A DNA stretch of 46,106 nucleotides from Paludifilum halophilum (GCF_002245355.1 NZ_NOWF01000015.1:1-46106), one strand, 5' to 3'. Positions 24,817-34,548 are shown, counted from the first letter of the stretch. Program-made: numbers and translations. The notes: generated by a model not told the origin, from the sequence alone.

Positions 24817-25363
24817 GTTACCAATCTACCTATGAGGAATTGAAACGTAACGGCTACTCGCTTTCCGTTGCGCCACTTCTCCACTTGTTACCAATCTACC
24901 TATGAGGAATTGAAACAATGCCTGGGTAATCAGCAACGCCGGAATAAGGTTAGTTACCAAGCTACCTATGAGGAATTGAAACTCCTGGCCGTCGCTGTTG
25001 GATCGGTTGGCGTCCTCCGTTACCAATCTACCTATGAGGAATTGAAACAAAGTATCCGATCTGTTTCCCGTCGGCTTGACACGCGTTATTGATCTACCTA
25101 TGAGGAATTGAAACTCGTCCCACTCGCTGATCTTGTCGATTCGACATCCTGATTCGGTTATTGATCTATCTATGAGGAATTGAAACCCATAAACCACCCC
25201 CTTGTGGACGGTGGCTTTTTCTGTTACCGATCTACCTATAAGGAATTGAAACCCCGGAAGACGAAACCCCCGCCAACTTCCCGGCGCGATCTACCTATCA
25301 GGAATTGAAACAATTCCGTCTCTCTTCTTGCAATTCGTCAATTCCGGTTACTGATCTACCTTA
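24817..25363 (+). CRISPR. CRISPR array N (9 repeats, last two decayed)
   Basis: Repeats start at 24817 and 24887 (CCAATC), 24953 (CCAAGC), 25019 (CCAATC), 25085 and 25157 (TTGATC) and 25223 (CCGATC, TATAAGG). A unit ending at 25311 has lost its first bases, and a 17-bp half repeat lies at 25347-25363. This is the end of the CRISPR locus. Confidence 0.96.
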
Positions 25364-25428
25364 CCCATCCCGCATCCCCCTCATAAAAGCCTTTCATCTG
25401 TTGCCTAACCCATATAACGCACCTCAAT

Positions 25429-25450
25429 ACCGCTCCTTGAGCGGTTTTTT
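25429..25450 (+). terminator. intrinsic terminator after the CRISPR locus
   Basis: ACCGCTC (25429-25435) pairs with GAGCGGT (25439-25445) across a 3-nt loop, followed by five T. It is well placed to end transcripts from array N. Confidence 0.85.
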
Positions 25451-25462
25451 GTGGCCGGATTT

Positions 25463-25497
25463 CTAACTTCCGGTACTCTTATCTTATCGGAAGTTAG
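25463..25497. terminator. 10-bp hairpin
   Basis: CTAACTTCCG (25463-25472) and CGGAAGTTAG (25488-25497) are perfect complements with a 15-nt loop. There is no T-run directly after on either strand. It may end the leftward frame at 25533. Confidence 0.4.
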
Positions 25498-25532
25498 AAG
25501 GGCGGGAGGATTTTTTCTAAAGTAGAGGGGGG

Positions 25533-25811
25533 TTAGTCGTTAAACCGGGGATGGGGGACGATGCTGTTCTGTGAGGGGTGGGAGTGGTGTTTCGCTTCTT
25601 TGAACTTCCCGTTGAAACGGGTGAAGCGGCAACGGATGATATGGATCGGGTGAGAATCTTCATTCAGGAATATGTAGTCCTGGTCATGGGTGGTGTTGGT
25701 TGCCTGACTGGCGTTGATTTGGTAAAGTTGTCCGCAGGTCTTGATGGATCGTAAAAAGGATATTTTTTGGTTCGGCTTAAGGAAGGGCCTCAGGAGGATG
25801 ACATGGATCAT
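25533..25811 (-). CDS. possible small protein, uncertain start
   Basis: A frame of up to 92 residues, whose part from about residue 20 (LRSIKTCGQLYQINASQ, then TNTTHDQDYIFLNEDSHP, then IIRCRFTRFNGKFKEAKHH) looks protein-like, with C-rich third positions expected of a coding strand. The only ATG is at 25811, overlapping head-to-head with the + strand gene at 25803, and no ribosome site is seen. It may be a real gene with an unusual start or a 5'-truncated remnant. No family is recognised. Confidence 0.4.
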   Translation of the reverse strand: MIHVILLRPFLKPNQKISFLRSIKTCGQLYQINASQATNTTHDQDYIFLNEDSHPIHIIRCRFTRFNGKFKEAKHHSHPSQNSIVPHPRFND

Positions 25812-26672
25812 ATCACCATGACGAAAGCGGTACGGTTGGAGGAATTGGGCGGGGATGTGAAGCTTCTCCCCAGGGTCGGTGTTACCGGTTCTCGGCTGAT
25901 GGTTTTTTCCCAGGCGGAGGCACCGGTGTTAACTGAGATTTCTCTGGTGGATGGATCGATCCAAAGGCGCTTGTTGGAAGATCCGGGAGTGGAAATCCAC
26001 TTCGTGCAGGCGCTTGCCCCAAACCGAAGGTTGCTTGTCTCCGCTTTTTCTGAAGGCGGGGAGAAAAATGCCTTTGTATATGATGGCTCGGGAAAGCGGT
26101 TGTTCTCTTTCCGAGCGGGGGATGCAGTGGAAGAAGTTCAGGTGATGGACGATACCATTTGGATCGGATATATGGAAGACGGGATCCTGAAAGAGGATTC
26201 CTTCAGCAAACATGGGGCTCTTGCCCTGGATCCCGAGGGAAATATTTTGTTCAGCTATCGGGAAACCGCCGGACGGCAGGGATTGCCTGGAGTCCGGGAC
26301 TGTTACGGGCTGAATGCGACGGAGGACGGGGAAGTGTGGCTCTATTATTCCATAGACCATCTGATGGCTCGGATTACTAGGGGCCGGGTGAAGCAGTTTT
26401 GGAAAGGGGGACCGGTGCTCAGCTGGCACTCCCCTCTTGTCCAAGCGAGGGGATTTGCTCTTTGGAACCGGCAGCTCCTTTTTGCAACTCCGGCACGGGA
26501 ACTTTATTGGGCCTCCTTGAGGCACGGGATCTTGGAACGGGTGAAGCCCGTTGATGTCGAAGGGCGGGAAATTGCCTTCAGCCGTTACTGGACGCGCGAT
26601 TTCCGCCTGTTCCTGCTGGAAGGTTCCGATGTTTATCTGTATGATATGAAACAGCATGGAATGAAGATGTAA
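25803..26672 (+). CDS. propeller-like hypothetical protein
   Basis: A 289-residue cytoplasmic protein without signal or membrane segment. It is built of short repeated beta motifs (VYDGSGKRLFSF, ALDPEGNILFSY, YDMKQHGMKM) of the kind seen in beta-propellers. No catalytic motif is seen. AGGAGG lies 6-10 nt before ATG 25803, which decides the start; an upstream in-frame TTG at 25767 lacks a site. It stands alone, with a 180-bp gap to the Nudix gene. Function unknown. Confidence 0.75.
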   Translation: MDHITMTKAVRLEELGGDVKLLPRVGVTGSRLMVFSQAEAPVLTEISLVDGSIQRRLLEDPGVEIHFVQALAPNRRLLVSAFSEGGEKNAFVYDGSGKRLFSFRAGDAVEEVQVMDDTIWIGYMEDGILKEDSFSKHGALALDPEGNILFSYRETAGRQGLPGVRDCYGLNATEDGEVWLYYSIDHLMARITRGRVKQFWKGGPVLSWHSPLVQARGFALWNRQLLFATPARELYWASLRHGILERVKPVDVEGREIAFSRYWTRDFRLFLLEGSDVYLYDMKQHGMKM

Positions 26673-26851
26673 GAATGGGCTTTCCGGTTGGGGGCTTGTA
26701 TTGCTCTACTGTTGTTTTTTTGTCCATCTTTTTTCTGTATGGGGTCGGTTTCTCGGAGACCGGCTTGGTTTGTTATGGTATCCTTTAGGATATCTGAGAG
26801 AGCGAAAGTAAAAAAGTCATGCGGATTGAAAAAGGGAAAGGAGTAGGGCGC

Positions 26852-27337
26852 ATGCTTACCTTTGAAACGGAGAAGGGCCGGTTTAATTTTCGGGTGGCGG
26901 GGATCGCCATCCGGGAGGATAAGGTGCTCCTGCACCGCTTGGAAGGGGAAGATTTCTGGTCCTTGCCCGGCGGGCGGGGAGAGTTTCTGGAAAACACCCG
27001 GGACACCTTGGAACGGGAGTTCCGGGAAGAAGTCGGGGTCGTTCCGGAGGTGGACCGCCTCCTATGGGTGGTGGAAAACTTCTATTACTATGACGACCGG
27101 GATGTTCACGAACTGGCTTTCTACTATGCGATCACCCTTCCGGAAAAGTCTTTGGTCCGAGGGATGAAACCTTTCCGGGTCAGAGAAGGGGATGGCCAAG
27201 TCCTTCTTTTTCAATGGCACCGGCTTAAGGATATGGAAAAAGTGACACTCTATCCCGCTTTTCTCGGAACAGCGCTGAAAGAAGGTCGCTTCCCTCTGTC
27301 TCCCTGTCACAAAGTGCATACCGATCAAGCGCACTAG
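26852..27337 (+). CDS. Nudix hydrolase
   Basis: A 161-residue Nudix protein, hydrolysing a nucleoside diphosphate linked to another moiety; the substrate is unknown. The Nudix box is complete: GRGEFLE, seven residues, then REFREEVGV, with all Glu and Arg in place (about residues 42-64). The preceding FWSLPGG is the usual lead-in. AAAGGAG 8 nt before ATG 26852 supports this start over ATG 26819, which has no site. It is monocistronic and followed by a transporter 52 bp downstream. Confidence 0.92.
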   Translation: MLTFETEKGRFNFRVAGIAIREDKVLLHRLEGEDFWSLPGGRGEFLENTRDTLEREFREEVGVVPEVDRLLWVVENFYYYDDRDVHELAFYYAITLPEKSLVRGMKPFRVREGDGQVLLFQWHRLKDMEKVTLYPAFLGTALKEGRFPLSPCHKVHTDQAH

Positions 27338-27389
27338 GCAATCCCGAACCTATTATCCATTTTCATATGAAACAGGAGAGCGGAACGGT

Positions 27390-28280
27390 ATGGTTTTCAT
27401 TCAAGTGATCCTGCCGGTTTTCTTTATTTTGGGAATCGGTTTCATCGGACAGAAAGTGCTTCAATTGAATATCCGATCTCTTTCCACTGCTGGTCTTTAC
27501 CTGATGTCCCCGTGGCTGGCTTTTCGCACTTTTTATACCAATGAGGTAGGGCTTCAGCAAGTATCGATACTGGTCTACTCTGTCGCTCTTTCTCTTCTCT
27601 TAATCGGTGTGGTCAAAGGAGCGGCCAGGTTGGCCGGATGGTCCGCTTCTGAAGAAAGCGGGTTGATTCTGGCCTCTGCTTTTATGAACAACGGCAACAT
27701 GGGTGTTCCGGTGATTTTATTCGCTTTTGGTTCGGAGGCGTTCGATTATGCGGTGATGATCATGGTGATCCATACCTTCTTGATGGGTACCATCGGGATC
27801 TATGTGGCGGCCCGGGGTTCGATGCCGGCTGGTGAAGCCTTGAAACCGATGATCCGCATGCCGATCGCCTATGCCGCCGTCCTGGGCCTTCTCTGGCAAC
27901 GTTTCGACTGGCCGATGCCGGAGGAGATGTTCAAAGCGGTCGATCTTTTGGCTGACGCTGCGATCCCCACCATTATGTTGGCATTGGGGATGCAGCTATC
28001 TACTATCCGGCTTCATGCTGCCGATTTAGGGAAAATATCTTTTTCTCTGGCAGCCCGATTGCTTCTTTCTCCCTTGATCGCCTGGGGACTCGCCGTCCTT
28101 CTCGGAGTGGAGCCGTTGCTTTTGAAGGTGATGGTCATCGCCGCCGCCATGCCCACTGCGGCCATCACAACCATGTACTCCTTGCAGTTTGATAGCCAAC
28201 CCGAGCTGGTCTCCAGTGTCACATTGACCAGCACTCTCCTCAGTGCATTCACGTTATCCGGGTTGTTGTGGTTGTTGTGA
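27390..28280 (+). CDS. AEC-family transporter
   Basis: A 296-residue membrane protein with about ten hydrophobic segments in two halves, matching the auxin efflux carrier (AEC, PF03547) family. In bacteria this family moves malate, other organic acids or unknown substrates. Typical features are the start VILPVFFILGIGFIGQK and the FMNNGNMGVPV segment with conserved Asn residues at the end of the first half. AGGAGAG precedes the ATG. A bidirectional terminator follows. The substrate cannot be read from sequence. Confidence 0.9.
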   Translation: MVFIQVILPVFFILGIGFIGQKVLQLNIRSLSTAGLYLMSPWLAFRTFYTNEVGLQQVSILVYSVALSLLLIGVVKGAARLAGWSASEESGLILASAFMNNGNMGVPVILFAFGSEAFDYAVMIMVIHTFLMGTIGIYVAARGSMPAGEALKPMIRMPIAYAAVLGLLWQRFDWPMPEEMFKAVDLLADAAIPTIMLALGMQLSTIRLHAADLGKISFSLAARLLLSPLIAWGLAVLLGVEPLLLKVMVIAAAMPTAAITTMYSLQFDSQPELVSSVTLTSTLLSAFTLSGLLWLL

Positions 28281-28356
28281 CTGGTACGATCCCCTCATGA
28301 TAGGATCGATCCATCCGACAAGGTGGATAAAGCACGGATCGATGGAGGGGATTTGG

Positions 28357-28380
28357 AAAAGGCGGGAAGTCCCGCCTTTT
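28357..28380. terminator. bidirectional intrinsic terminator
   Basis: AAAAGGCGGG (28357-28366) and CCCGCCTTTT (28371-28380) form a 10-bp stem with a 4-nt loop, with T-runs on both strands. It sits between the convergent AEC transporter and beta-glucosidase genes. Confidence 0.9.
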
Positions 28381-28412
28381 TCTTGTGGGCTATATGGATG
28401 CGCGAATTCTTT

Positions 28413-29891
<1,479 letters not shown>

Positions 29892-29967
29892 TCATGGTTT
29901 ATGAGATAATGAGCTTTGATATTTCCATTTGCATCGCCCTTGTAACCGGACTTTTCTTCAAGAATAC

Positions 29968-30047
29968 AAAAACCTAATTTATGGTGCGGGAATAGTAAGA
30001 AAACGACCGCCCAAAATTAGGTTTTGCCTGTCGAACAGTAACAATCC
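29968..30047 (-). promoter_or_regulatory. RAT antiterminator site with overlapping terminator
   Basis: On the - strand GGATTGTTACTG and CAGGCAAAACC (complement of 30021-30046) match the ribonucleic antiterminator of BglG/LicT proteins. It overlaps the 5' arm CCTAATTT of a terminator whose 3' arm AAATTAGG (complement of 29973-29980) is followed by TTTTTG. Binding of an antiterminator would let transcription continue into the glucosidase gene. Confidence 0.88.
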
Positions 30048-30065
30048 CAATATGATGCATATGGT

Positions 30066-30111
30066 TGAAAACGCTTACCGTATTTATAGCACGGGTCGAA
30101 AACCCTGTCAA
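30066..30111 (-). promoter_or_regulatory. sigma-A promoter with cre for the beta-glucosidase
   Basis: TTGACA (complement of 30106-30111), 17 nt, TATAAA (complement of 30083-30088) is a near-consensus promoter reading leftward. A CcpA cre box, TGAAAACGCTTACC at 30066-30079, lies just downstream of the -10, covering the expected start site, so glucose repression is likely. This layout (promoter, cre, RAT) is the usual one for PTS beta-glucoside genes. Confidence 0.85.
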
Positions 30112-30132
30112 CGACAAGTAAGAGTGTGAAGG

Positions 30133-30146
30133 CGAAAACGTTTTCG
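30133..30146. promoter_or_regulatory. palindromic operator-like site
   Basis: CGAAAACGTTTTCG is a perfect 14-bp palindrome of LacI/CcpA type about 22 bp upstream of the -35 box. It may be a second cre-like site or an operator for a LacI-family regulator. Confidence 0.5.
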
Positions 30147-30224
30147 GCTGACAGATGGGCGACGGGTGAAATGTCGTATGAGTTAGCTTGGAACAGCAAG
30201 TATGTTCCTTTACGCTAAAAAGCT

Positions 30225-30458
30225 TTGAAATACATAGGATGGGCGTGTAGAGCTGGTGGAAAAGCGCTTTCTCTAGTGGTCAAACCTTTGAGTTCCAAAA
30301 ATGAAAAACTCATTCGTGTTCATTCAGCTAAGATTGGAAAAGCTTTAGGATGGTTGGATTCGGCAACAAAATCTGCAATTATAAAAGCATTAAGAAAGGC
30401 GGGGATTCCTAAAGGGGACACTAATAAGATTGCAGAATTGCTCTTGTGGTTGGCTTAA
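30225..30458 (+). CDS. small strongly cationic protein, possibly bacteriocin-like
   Basis: A 77-residue frame from TTG with no ribosome site. It has 15 Lys/Arg against four acidic residues and alternating hydrophobic helices (KALSLVVKPLSS, SAIIKALRKAGIP, KIAELLLWLA). Such a profile suits a leaderless antimicrobial peptide or a phage-type small protein, but no family is recognised. A short upstream frame (MFLYAKKL, from ATG 30202) ends exactly where this one begins, one frame off, so the gene may be frameshifted at its 5' end. The downstream membrane gene begins 29 bp later. Confidence 0.5.
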   Translation: MKYIGWACRAGGKALSLVVKPLSSKNEKLIRVHSAKIGKALGWLDSATKSAIIKALRKAGIPKGDTNKIAELLLWLA

Positions 30459-30487
30459 GGGAAGAAAATCCTGGAGGGCATTAAACT

Positions 30488-30919
30488 GTGGCTAAGATTG
30501 GATGGGCTAGTCGCGTTATCTCTATGAGTTTATTTATACTTCTTACGATCGCTATTTTTTCCGTAGTAGTTGTTGCAAACCTCGGGATATTAACCCTTTT
30601 GGAAATGGTTGATTTCTTGGGGATCCATTTCAAAAACACAGCAAGCCTGATCTTGTTCTCGATAGGCTTATTTCTTTATCTGATCCCCGCCTTCCTGGTC
30701 GGCCTATTTATTGAACTGATTTGGGTGCACCTTCGTGGAGCGAATACGTACGGCAAGGAAGTAGTGGATGCTTTACTCGGTTTTTTTCTTATGGGGAGTT
30801 ATATTTATTTCCTGGAAAAGCTGCTTGAAGGGGTATTCATTTCTTTTTATGGTTTACTGGCGATCACCTTTATTGATTCAATCGGATTAAGTGCCATTGA
30901 ATATCTAAAGGCCCCCTAA
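30488..30919 (+). CDS. four-helix membrane protein, unknown function
   Basis: A 143-residue protein from GTG with GGAGGG upstream. It has four membrane segments (about residues 13-38, 52-78, 95-113 and 118-135). The topology recalls YrvL-type regulators or small bacteriocin-immunity proteins, but no motif decides. Its start (AKIGWASR) resembles that of the upstream cationic protein (KYIGWACR), possibly by chance. It forms a two-gene unit with that protein and is closed by a terminator. Confidence 0.6.
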   Translation: MAKIGWASRVISMSLFILLTIAIFSVVVVANLGILTLLEMVDFLGIHFKNTASLILFSIGLFLYLIPAFLVGLFIELIWVHLRGANTYGKEVVDALLGFFLMGSYIYFLEKLLEGVFISFYGLLAITFIDSIGLSAIEYLKAP

Positions 30920-30943
30920 GGCGGGGGAGTCCCCGTCTTTTTT
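30920..30943 (+). terminator. intrinsic terminator
   Basis: GGCGGGG pairs with CCCCGTC (one G-T wobble) across a GAGT loop and is followed by TTTTTTC. Confidence 0.85.
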
Positions 30944-31049
30944 CTTGCCTCTATGATTCGATCGGGTGCGAAAATACGTGGAAGCCTGCCGCGATCGCAA
31001 ACGGGTACGGGAAGTGGGCGTCGATTGGTGAGCGGCCGAGGGGTTTGTT

Positions 31050-31271
31050 TTATCGGTCGATAAAGTGAGTCCGTGAACCGTTCGGAAATGAATTGTAAAC
31101 AGAAAATGAGCTGTTCAATCCCGGTTTGTGCCACTTCCGTTGATTTTTTCTTTTTGTCGAAGAAGCCGGACGGTATCGGGGCAGTTCCCGTTGCTCTTTG
31201 ATGAACCGAAGAGTGAAATAGACGACATTGAAGGCGACAAATCCGATCACGATCGTTTCCAGAAGGTTCAA
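31050..31271 (-). CDS. small single-span membrane protein
   Basis: A 73-residue protein from TTG. Residues 7-25 (IVIGFVAFNVVYFTLRFI) form one membrane span, followed by a basic, Ser/Asn-rich tail. AAAGG lies upstream. No known family. It lies alone on the - strand between two terminators, which supports a real gene; a longer frame on the same strand (to 31290) is a different frame without such features. Confidence 0.5.
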   Translation of the reverse strand: MNLLETIVIGFVAFNVVYFTLRFIKEQRELPRYRPASSTKRKNQRKWHKPGLNSSFSVYNSFPNGSRTHFIDR

Positions 31272-31397
31272 GGTGACCCACGCCTTTCATCCTTTTGACC
31301 TAATGGTAGCACATGCTTTTGCCGTATATATTGAGGGGATGTAAAGAGGAGCTTTCATCCTTGTTAATTGATCTTGGTGCGGCATGGCCCGTATTGG

Positions 31398-31427
31398 AAA
31401 ACCCCACGATTGGCATCGTGGGGTTTT
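31398..31427. terminator. bidirectional intrinsic terminator
   Basis: AAAACCCCACGAT (31398-31410) and ATCGTGGGGTTTT (31415-31427) form a 13-bp perfect stem with a 4-nt loop and T-runs on both strands. Confidence 0.9.
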
Positions 31428-31492
31428 CTTGCCTGAAAGGCGAATACACCCTTTTTCCTCGAATAAGGTCCATGTGAGAGGAGGGTGTGCAT

Positions 31493-32146
31493 ATGAAACG
31501 GATCCATATCCAAGAGTTTTTCACCCACTTTGATATTGTTGCGACAGGGTTGGTGTTTTTGGCGGCGTTCGGATGGTCCCTTCCCCATATGGGGGCGTTG
31601 TCCACATGGGCGGCGATCGGGGCGGGGATGCTGGCTTACGCCACAAGTGAGTATGTAATCCACCGGTTTTTGTTTCACTTAAAACCGCCGAGGCAACCGT
31701 GGCTTTTGAAATTGCTTAAACGCCTTCACTATGATCACCATGCCGATCCTGACAATCTGAAGTTGTTGTTTTTGCCGATTTGGTACAGCTTTCCCTTGAT
31801 CGGGCTGGTCGGTGGGGCGGCTTATCTTTTGACGGCGGATGGGGTGTTGACGGTTGCCTTTGTTACAGGGGTTGTCGGTTATCTTCTCTATTACGAATGG
31901 ATGCACTATATCGCCCATCGGCCGGTGAAACCTCTCACCCCCTGGGGCCGGTGGATGAAACGTATGCACCTTTGGCATCACTTCAAAAATGAACGGTACT
32001 GGTTTGGCGTGACCCATCCGCTGCTGGATTGGTCCTTGGGGACGTGGAAAGATGAAAAGAGCACCGAGCGAAGCGCTACGGTGCGGAATTTGGAAAGAAG
32101 GGGATTTTCCTCCGTTTCGGAATCGATGGAGGAGGATCGGCTATAA
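31493..32146 (+). CDS. fatty acid hydroxylase/sterol desaturase superfamily protein
   Basis: A 217-residue integral membrane di-iron protein. His clusters typical of the superfamily (PF04116) are present: HRFLFH, HYDHH, HYIAH and HLWHH, followed by GVTHPLLDW. These ligate two irons used to hydroxylate or desaturate lipid chains; the substrate is unknown. Four membrane segments lie between the clusters. AGGAGGGT 7 nt before ATG 31493 decides the start over GTG 31487. Its 3' end overlaps the convergent yjiH-like gene by 6 bp. Confidence 0.88.
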   Translation: MKRIHIQEFFTHFDIVATGLVFLAAFGWSLPHMGALSTWAAIGAGMLAYATSEYVIHRFLFHLKPPRQPWLLKLLKRLHYDHHADPDNLKLLFLPIWYSFPLIGLVGGAAYLLTADGVLTVAFVTGVVGYLLYYEWMHYIAHRPVKPLTPWGRWMKRMHLWHHFKNERYWFGVTHPLLDWSLGTWKDEKSTERSATVRNLERRGFSSVSESMEEDRL

Positions 32147-33472
32147 CAGGAGGAAAGCAACCGGTGTGACAAAGATCAGAGTCAGGAGCGTCCGCTCCAC
32201 CCAAATGATCAGGATCTCACCGATCCGGACCGGGATTTCCGTGGACAGGATACAGGGAATAGAGGCGGAGAAGAAAAGGATGGAAGAGACGGAAACGACG
32301 CCAATGATGAACTGGGTGATCAGGGGTGCTTCCGTTACCAACAGAGCAGGCAGGAACATCTCCGCAATTTCCACAGAAGCCGCCTTGGCCGCCAACATCG
32401 GTTCGGGGATCTGCAACAGCCAGGTCAGCGGATAAAAAAGGAAGCCGACCCCATCGAAGAAAGGGGTGAATTGGGCCAACAGCAAACCGATCAGTCCGAC
32501 GGACAGGATGGAAGGAAGGATCGCCATCGTCATCACGAACCCGTCCCGCAGGTGACTCCAAAGATTTCGGGCCAAAGGCGGAGATTGGGCGGCGGTTTGC
32601 ATCGCTTCCCGCCAAGCGTGTTGCCACCGGTTTTTTTGGATCAATGCTTCCGGACGACCTTCACCGGTATAGTAGGTATCCCTTTTCTGATTCAAGGGCC
32701 ACAATCGGACGGTTACCGCCGTCACCGAGAAAGTGGTTAGGAGCGCGACCCAGAAAAACAGATTCCAGATTTCCATCAGGTGCAGGGTTTTGGCGACGAC
32801 GATCATGAAAGTCGCTGATACGGTGGAGAAGCCGGTAGCGATAATAGCGGCTTCCTTTGCGGTGTACCTTCCTTCTTTGTACATGCGGTTCGTGATCAGC
32901 AAGCCGATGGAATAGCTCCCGACAAAGGATGCCACCGCGTCGATCGCCGATCGGCCCGGGGTTTTCCAAATGGCACGCATGATCGGGCGCATCCATGTCC
33001 CGATAAACTCCAACAGGCCGTATCCCGCCAGAAGAGCGAGAAAGGCGGAACCGATCGGGACCAGCAGGCCGACGGGGATCACCAGCTTTTCAAAGAGAAA
33101 CGGGCCGATATCCGGGATGAACAGCCAGGAAGGCCCTGTTTGGAAGACAAGCATGATTGCAACAACAAATCCGAATCCTTTCAGGATGGAAAAAACAGTA
33201 TCCACGCCGCTCCGGTTCCAGGTCCGGTTCACAAAGGGATGGAGAGCGCCGAGACCGATAACGGTCAAAACGTAATAGGAGACAGCGGAAGGAAAAGTTT
33301 GTTCCAAGAACGTTACCAGATGGTCCAGGGGGATGGAGGACCGGTCGTTGACGGTGACAGGGACGAAAAACATGAACAGGCCGATTATACTGAATAAAAA
33401 GAATTTTACCACCGGTTTGCCGGATCTTGGCTGATGAAAGGTTTTCACAGGATCCGTACTCGGTTGATTCAT
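32141..33472 (-). CDS. YjiH-family membrane protein (nucleoside-recognition/Gate domain)
   Basis: A 443-residue protein with about ten membrane segments. It matches YjiH-like proteins carrying Gate domains: IIGLFMFFVPVTVNDRSSIP at the N-terminus and AIDAVASFVGSYSIGLLITN in the middle. As the last gene of a hut operon (34 bp after hutG) it probably transports histidine, urocanate or a product, but this is inference from context. GGAGGGAG precedes its ATG. It overlaps the convergent hydroxylase gene by 6 bp. Confidence 0.85.
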   Translation of the reverse strand: MNQPSTDPVKTFHQPRSGKPVVKFFLFSIIGLFMFFVPVTVNDRSSIPLDHLVTFLEQTFPSAVSYYVLTVIGLGALHPFVNRTWNRSGVDTVFSILKGFGFVVAIMLVFQTGPSWLFIPDIGPFLFEKLVIPVGLLVPIGSAFLALLAGYGLLEFIGTWMRPIMRAIWKTPGRSAIDAVASFVGSYSIGLLITNRMYKEGRYTAKEAAIIATGFSTVSATFMIVVAKTLHLMEIWNLFFWVALLTTFSVTAVTVRLWPLNQKRDTYYTGEGRPEALIQKNRWQHAWREAMQTAAQSPPLARNLWSHLRDGFVMTMAILPSILSVGLIGLLLAQFTPFFDGVGFLFYPLTWLLQIPEPMLAAKAASVEIAEMFLPALLVTEAPLITQFIIGVVSVSSILFFSASIPCILSTEIPVRIGEILIIWVERTLLTLIFVTPVAFLLL

Positions 33473-33495
33473 GATCTCCCTCCTTTGGTATGGAG

Positions 33496-33520
33496 GAAGG
33501 CAGGTTTTAAACCTGCCTTC
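33496..33520 (-). other. intercistronic hairpin hutG/yjiH
   Basis: A 25-bp near-perfect palindrome (arms GAAGGCAGGT and ACCTGCCTTC) covers the hutG stop codon. No T-run follows in the direction of transcription, so it is more likely an mRNA-stability or partial attenuation element than a terminator. Confidence 0.55.
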
Positions 33521-34508
33521 GTTGCATGAATCCCGTCAGAAAAGAGAGCATGACATGGGTTCCCGCTTTGACGGTGGCTCCGGAGACATCCCGGGCGGGA
33601 TCGAGACAGACGAGATCCATGCTTCCAACTTTGGAACAAGTCCCCGCCAAACGGACCGCCTCGAACAGTTCGTCGGTGCGCATGCCACCGGGGGTAGCCG
33701 CAGGGGCTCCCGGTCCCTGGGTAATGTCCAGTACATCCATGTCTACAGTCAGATAGATGGTGTCCACCTTTTGCGATAAGCGGTCGAGGCTCTCCCGGAT
33801 CACGGTGTCGATGCCCTGTCGGCGCGCTTGTTTCAGAGTGACGTAGTGGATACCGGCTTCATCGGCGAAGTCTTTTAATGAACGGGCATTGAAAAAGCCG
33901 TGCAGACCGATATTGTACACGTCTTCTCCCCGGACATCGCCGCTCTCGACCAAGTTGCGAATCGGGGTCCCGTTGGCCGGGCCGAACTCCTCCAGACTCC
34001 GAAGATCAAAGTGGGTGTCCAGTTGTAGAATGCCGAGGCGCTTGTCCGGATGGGCCTCTTTCCACCCCTTGACCAGCATTGCTGTGATCGAGTGGTCACC
34101 GCCGATCACCAGCGGAAAGGTATGGGGGTGGTGTCGGCGCATTCCCTTCATTGCTTCCCGGATGTTCCGGTGACAGGCCGCGATATCGGTCACATGCTGA
34201 GGAACATCCCCCAGATCGACCACCCGCAGAGGGGTCAGGTCGACATCTTCCTCCAAATTGTAGGGGGTGAAGGATTTCCATGCCCGTCGGATCGCATCGG
34301 GGTTTTCACTGGCCGCTGAGGCGCTGATGGATGAACGGGAAAGGGGAACGCCCAATAAGGTAACATCCACCGAGGACCAGTCCGTTTCGTCCGCGGTCCG
34401 AGGATTCAGCGTTTCGATCCATTGGTGAACTTTGGGCTCCGAGACATCCCCCGCCGTGTTCCAACGGAACGGAGGCGGCTGTAACAAAGGATAAGGATAG
34501 GTTTTCAT
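33507..34508 (-). CDS. hutG: formimidoylglutamase
   Basis: A 333-residue arginase/ureohydrolase-fold enzyme that converts N-formimidoyl-L-glutamate to glutamate and formamide, the last step of the histidine pathway. Manganese ligands are visible: GGDHS near residue 134, the QLDTHFDLR motif near 160, and VDMDVLD near 258. It lies between hutI (40 bp upstream) and the yjiH-like gene. The operon context decides HutG over agmatinase or arginase. Confidence 0.94.
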   Translation of the reverse strand: MKTYPYPLLQPPPFRWNTAGDVSEPKVHQWIETLNPRTADETDWSSVDVTLLGVPLSRSSISASAASENPDAIRRAWKSFTPYNLEEDVDLTPLRVVDLGDVPQHVTDIAACHRNIREAMKGMRRHHPHTFPLVIGGDHSITAMLVKGWKEAHPDKRLGILQLDTHFDLRSLEEFGPANGTPIRNLVESGDVRGEDVYNIGLHGFFNARSLKDFADEAGIHYVTLKQARRQGIDTVIRESLDRLSQKVDTIYLTVDMDVLDITQGPGAPAATPGGMRTDELFEAVRLAGTCSKVGSMDLVCLDPARDVSGATVKAGTHVMLSFLTGFMQRRQV

Positions 34509-34548
34509 GTTTTTGCGGTTTCCGAAACCGTTCCTCCTTTCTGTAGGA

